The notes under the pieces are model-generated. The model saw only the letters and a list, made by a program, of their open reading frames with translations. It had not been told where the DNA came from and did not search any database. DNA of 35,861 nt from NCBI GenBank assembly GCA_964556705.1, contig CAZKXX010000032.1, positions 1 through 35,861 of the forward strand. The letters are read 5' to 3'. A program made the position numbers and the translations under genes. This document shows, in pieces, positions 34,161 through 35,861 of this stretch (the stretch's first letter is position 1; each line of letters opens with the position of its first letter). The DNA comes from CAZKXX01 sp964556705 (GTDB taxonomy: Bacteria > Acidobacteriota > Terriglobia > UBA7540).

Positions 34161-34293
34161 AACTGGAAATTGGAAATCAGAAACTCGAAAACGTCACAAG
34201 TGAAATCGGCGTGCGCGTCGCGCCGCCTGCCAGTTTCCAGCTTCCTGCTGCCGAGAAAAGACCAAGGACAAAGGACCCACGACCAGGGACGAG
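34161..34293. repeat. Degenerate short-period tracts between purH and the VWA gene
   Basis: Two tracts are seen: TGGAAAT/TGGAAATC/AGAAACTC-like units at 34161-34192 and AAGGACA/AAGGACC/ACGACCA/GGGACGA-like units at 34259-34293. They lie between convergent genes, are non-coding, and match the style of tracts at 12480 and 24424. Confidence 0.5.
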
Positions 34294-34300
34294 CGCCGTC

Positions 34301-35407
34301 CTACGCCTTCGGCTCGTAGTAACCTTCGCGCGCCACCACCTTGTACTTCACCTTCTTGCCGCGCTGGTCCACGATCTGAAGGGGGCTTCCGTTTTCATCC
34401 ACCAGCTCGACCTTCAGCTTGCGGAACTTGCCTTCTTCGCTCGACTGCGAGGGAATGAAGCCCAGGCTGTACTGCATGCGGAGCTGGTGCGCGATCTGGT
34501 TGTAGATGGCCGGGAGCTGCTGCTCGAAGCGCGGGAAATAAGCCTGGCCGCCGGAATATTTGGCGACCGTGTTGAGGGCGTTGCGCGCCTGCGCCGTATT
34601 GATATTCTCCCCGTAACGGACGGAGACGAACTCCAGGATGCTGATGGGATAGATGGCCGTCTCGGACTGGCGAACGATCTTCAGGAATTCTCCATAGTTC
34701 AGCTTGCTGAAGGTATCGATCCCCGTGCCGACAAACAGGATGGCCTTGTTCTCATCGCCCTCCTTCATGCGGTCGATGAGGAACGCAATCGCGTCGTACA
34801 TGTTCGTTTCGCTGAAGCCCGGGAAACGCAGACGGTCGAGCGCCTGCAAAACTTCATGGCGGTTTTGCGTGAAGTCCTGGAGGATGGTGGGGTTCATGTC
34901 GAACGTCACGACGGCCACCCAGTCCTTCGGCTCGAGGACGTTGACGAAATCGTAGGAGTAGCGCAGGGCCAGATAAAGGAAGCCCCACCAGCGGTTCGAA
35001 AACTCGATCAGCATGGCCACCGTCATGGGCGCTTCCGTGGAGGCGAAATTGGTCACCGTCTGGGGTACACCGTCCACCAGCACGCGGAAATTCTTCTGGC
35101 CGAGGTTGGGAATGGGATTGTTGTTGCTGTCCAGCACCAGCACGTCCACGTTCACCAGGCGCGTTTCCGTGGCGACGGTGAAGACTTCGTCGGGATCGAT
35201 CCGCTCGGGCTTCTTCTCTTCCTGGGCGGGAGCCTTCTTCGTCTCCGCCTCGGGTGCCGTCTTCTTCGGCGCCAGCACCGTCTCGCTGACTCCCGGCGAA
35301 GGTCCCTGACCTTCCTGGCCCGACAGCCGCGGCAGGTTGAGCGCCCCGAGCAGCAGTGCGGCTGCTGTTACGCAGAGCGTCGCATGCAAGAACGTTCGAT
35401 TTCTCAT
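34301..35407 (-). CDS. Exported VWFA-related Acidobacterial domain protein
   Basis: A 368-residue protein with a Sec signal (LCVTAAALLLGALNL), a Pro/Lys/Glu-rich linker (40-70), and the lead-in TRLVNVDVLVLDSNNNPIPNLGQKNF-type strand pattern typical of the acidobacterial VWFA-related family, followed by a von Willebrand A fold (about 128-330). The usual metal site DxSxS is replaced by E135-F-S-N-R, so metal binding may be altered; a Thr/Ser further on (GFSETNMYDAI) is kept. Such proteins are abundant in acidobacteria and are thought to mediate extracellular contacts; the partner is unknown. It converges with purH. Confidence 0.92.
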   Translation of the reverse strand: MRNRTFLHATLCVTAAALLLGALNLPRLSGQEGQGPSPGVSETVLAPKKTAPEAETKKAPAQEEKKPERIDPDEVFTVATETRLVNVDVLVLDSNNNPIPNLGQKNFRVLVDGVPQTVTNFASTEAPMTVAMLIEFSNRWWGFLYLALRYSYDFVNVLEPKDWVAVVTFDMNPTILQDFTQNRHEVLQALDRLRFPGFSETNMYDAIAFLIDRMKEGDENKAILFVGTGIDTFSKLNYGEFLKIVRQSETAIYPISILEFVSVRYGENINTAQARNALNTVAKYSGGQAYFPRFEQQLPAIYNQIAHQLRMQYSLGFIPSQSSEEGKFRKLKVELVDENGSPLQIVDQRGKKVKYKVVAREGYYEPKA

Positions 35408-35723
35408 AATTTACACTCCCGGCCCAAAGCCCTACTTAGAATGATGACACTCGCCCCTCTTTGGGTCAACCGGCGTGGAAAAAGTTTTCGAAGTGTTCGC
35501 AAAGCGCTGGCGGCATCACCAGCACAGACTGACAAGCGCCCTAGTTTCAACGAGAGACTGTTCATCGTCGCAAAGTCAATTTCAACCTGCGAGAAAACGG
35601 CATTTCATCGCCTTTTCTCGGTCGCGAGCGCGCCAAACGCCCATAATTTACACAAAATACTGCGGTTATCTTGTAAACAAATTGGCCTTGACTCCCGTCT
35701 TCCTGTCGGAGGACAATCAGGTG
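35408..35723. other. Divergent intergenic region, no gene supported
   Basis: These 316 bases between the VWA gene and the last gene hold no credible ORF. The 12-mer CATAATTTACAC occurs twice, at 35405-35416 (touching the VWA start) and 35642-35653. A minus-strand TTGACC at 35469-35464 could be the -35 of the VWA gene, with no convincing -10. The stretch is AT-richer than the coding background, as expected of a regulatory region. Confidence 0.5.
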
Positions 35724-35774
35724 CCCGGAAAGTAGTGAGAGATTATTGACTTTCCGGGAAAGGTCAGGTAGCCT
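35724..35774 (+). promoter_or_regulatory. Promoter with 10-bp inverted repeat before the last gene
   Basis: CCCGGAAAGT (35724-35733) and ACTTTCCGGG (35749-35758) are exact reverse complements 15 bases apart. TTGACT (35746-35751) overlaps the right arm, and TAGCCT (35769-35774) follows at 17 bases. A dimeric regulator bound to the repeat would cover the -35 box. The -10 is weak (three of six). Confidence 0.55.
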
Positions 35775-35779
35775 CTCCG

Positions 35780-35816
35780 CCAGTAGTGTGTTCCCGCTTC
35801 TGAGGAATACTACTGG
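35780..35816 (+). promoter_or_regulatory. 5' leader stem-loop reaching the ribosome-binding site
   Basis: CCAGTAGT (35780-35787) pairs with ACTACTGG (35809-35816), and an inner TTCC/GGAA pair extends the stem around a CGCTTCTGA loop. The predicted transcription start (near 35781) coincides with the first base of the stem, and its last bases overlap the GGAGGAG ribosome-binding site (35815-35821). Confidence 0.55.
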
Positions 35817-35826
35817 AGGAGAGCTC

Positions 35827-35861
35827 ATGAAAAATTATGGCCTGACCTTTCTTCTGGCCCT
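35827..35861 (+). CDS. Start of an exported protein gene (cut by window end)
   Basis: ATG 35827 follows GGAGGAG with 5-6 bases between. Only 11 residues are visible, MKNYGLTFLLA, with a Lys followed by a hydrophobic run, which is the start of a Sec signal peptide. Nothing can be said about the product. Its promoter and leader carry two inverted repeats, suggesting tight control. Confidence 0.7.
   Translation, partial: MKNYGLTFLLA

Noticed and set aside
35562..35828. 88-codon minus-strand ORF before the last gene
   Set aside because: It runs through the promoter repeat and leader hairpin and shows no family features or ribosome-binding site.
1..35861. CRISPR array, insertion sequence, prophage or anti-phage system
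   Set aside because: No regularly spaced repeats, transposase or integrase motifs, or recognisable defence effector domains are present.

Overview
The window looks like a chromosomal segment of a high-GC, Gram-negative bacterium of the phylum Acidobacteriota. The main pointers are a secreted protein built on the 'VWFA-related Acidobacterial' domain, an MXAN_5187-type small protein, a POTRA outer-membrane protein and tripartite RND efflux (so an outer membrane exists), and short degenerate tandem tracts between genes of a kind I associate with acidobacterial genomes. Genus cannot be read from the sequence. About 93% of the window is coding. I see no rRNA, tRNA, CRISPR array, insertion sequence or prophage.

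Layout. 1-3359 (+): a trehalose operon (3' end of otsA, then otsB, a DUF5752 gene and a TreT-type trehalose synthase), carrying two different routes to the same sugar. 3450-9775 (-): a self-regulated efflux operon in the order tetR, tolC, adaptor, RND pump, with an 18-bp perfect palindrome sitting on the promoter and start codon. 10026-13613 (-): ammonium channel amtB, then a kdgK-eda pair for 2-keto-3-deoxygluconate breakdown followed by a tiny membrane zinc-ribbon protein. 13864-15255 (+): an OsmC-fold protein and a SAM methyltransferase. 15275-17362 (-): exported prolyl oligopeptidase. 17495-18886 (+): tyrosine phenol-lyase. 18887-19936: a 1-kb stretch without recognisable large genes, holding two small ORFs with good ribosome-binding sites, a repeat/operator-like block and a dispersed hairpin repeat. 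19937-21811 (+): PAS hybrid histidine kinase. 21808-23640 (-): POTRA protein, whose stop codon shares a CTAG with that of the kinase. 23857-24417 (+): elongation factor P. 24524-25360 (-): unknown exported protein. 25461-30226 (-): a three-gene secretion operon (small exported protein, matrixin-like zinc protease, putative-Ig-repeat lipoprotein). 30372-31775 (-) selA and 31913-32467 (+) an MXAN_5187-type gene diverge from a palindromic bidirectional promoter. 32570-34120 (+): purH. 34301-35407 (-): VWFA-related exported protein. 35827 to the end (+): start of an exported protein whose promoter carries a 10-bp inverted repeat and whose mRNA would begin with a stem-loop reaching the ribosome-binding site.

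Functionally the window mixes stress and osmolyte metabolism (trehalose, OsmC fold), export and defence (RND pump, POTRA protein, secreted protease and Ig-repeat protein), nitrogen and carbon acquisition (AmtB, KdgK/Eda, peptidase, tyrosine phenol-lyase) and core functions (EF-P, PurH, SelA). The most unusual points are the internally duplicated DUF5752 protein coupled to TreT, the secreted protease/Ig operon, the control structures ahead of the last gene, and the small ORFs before the histidine kinase. I did not find one unmistakable new multi-gene system; the candidates are listed with their weaknesses.
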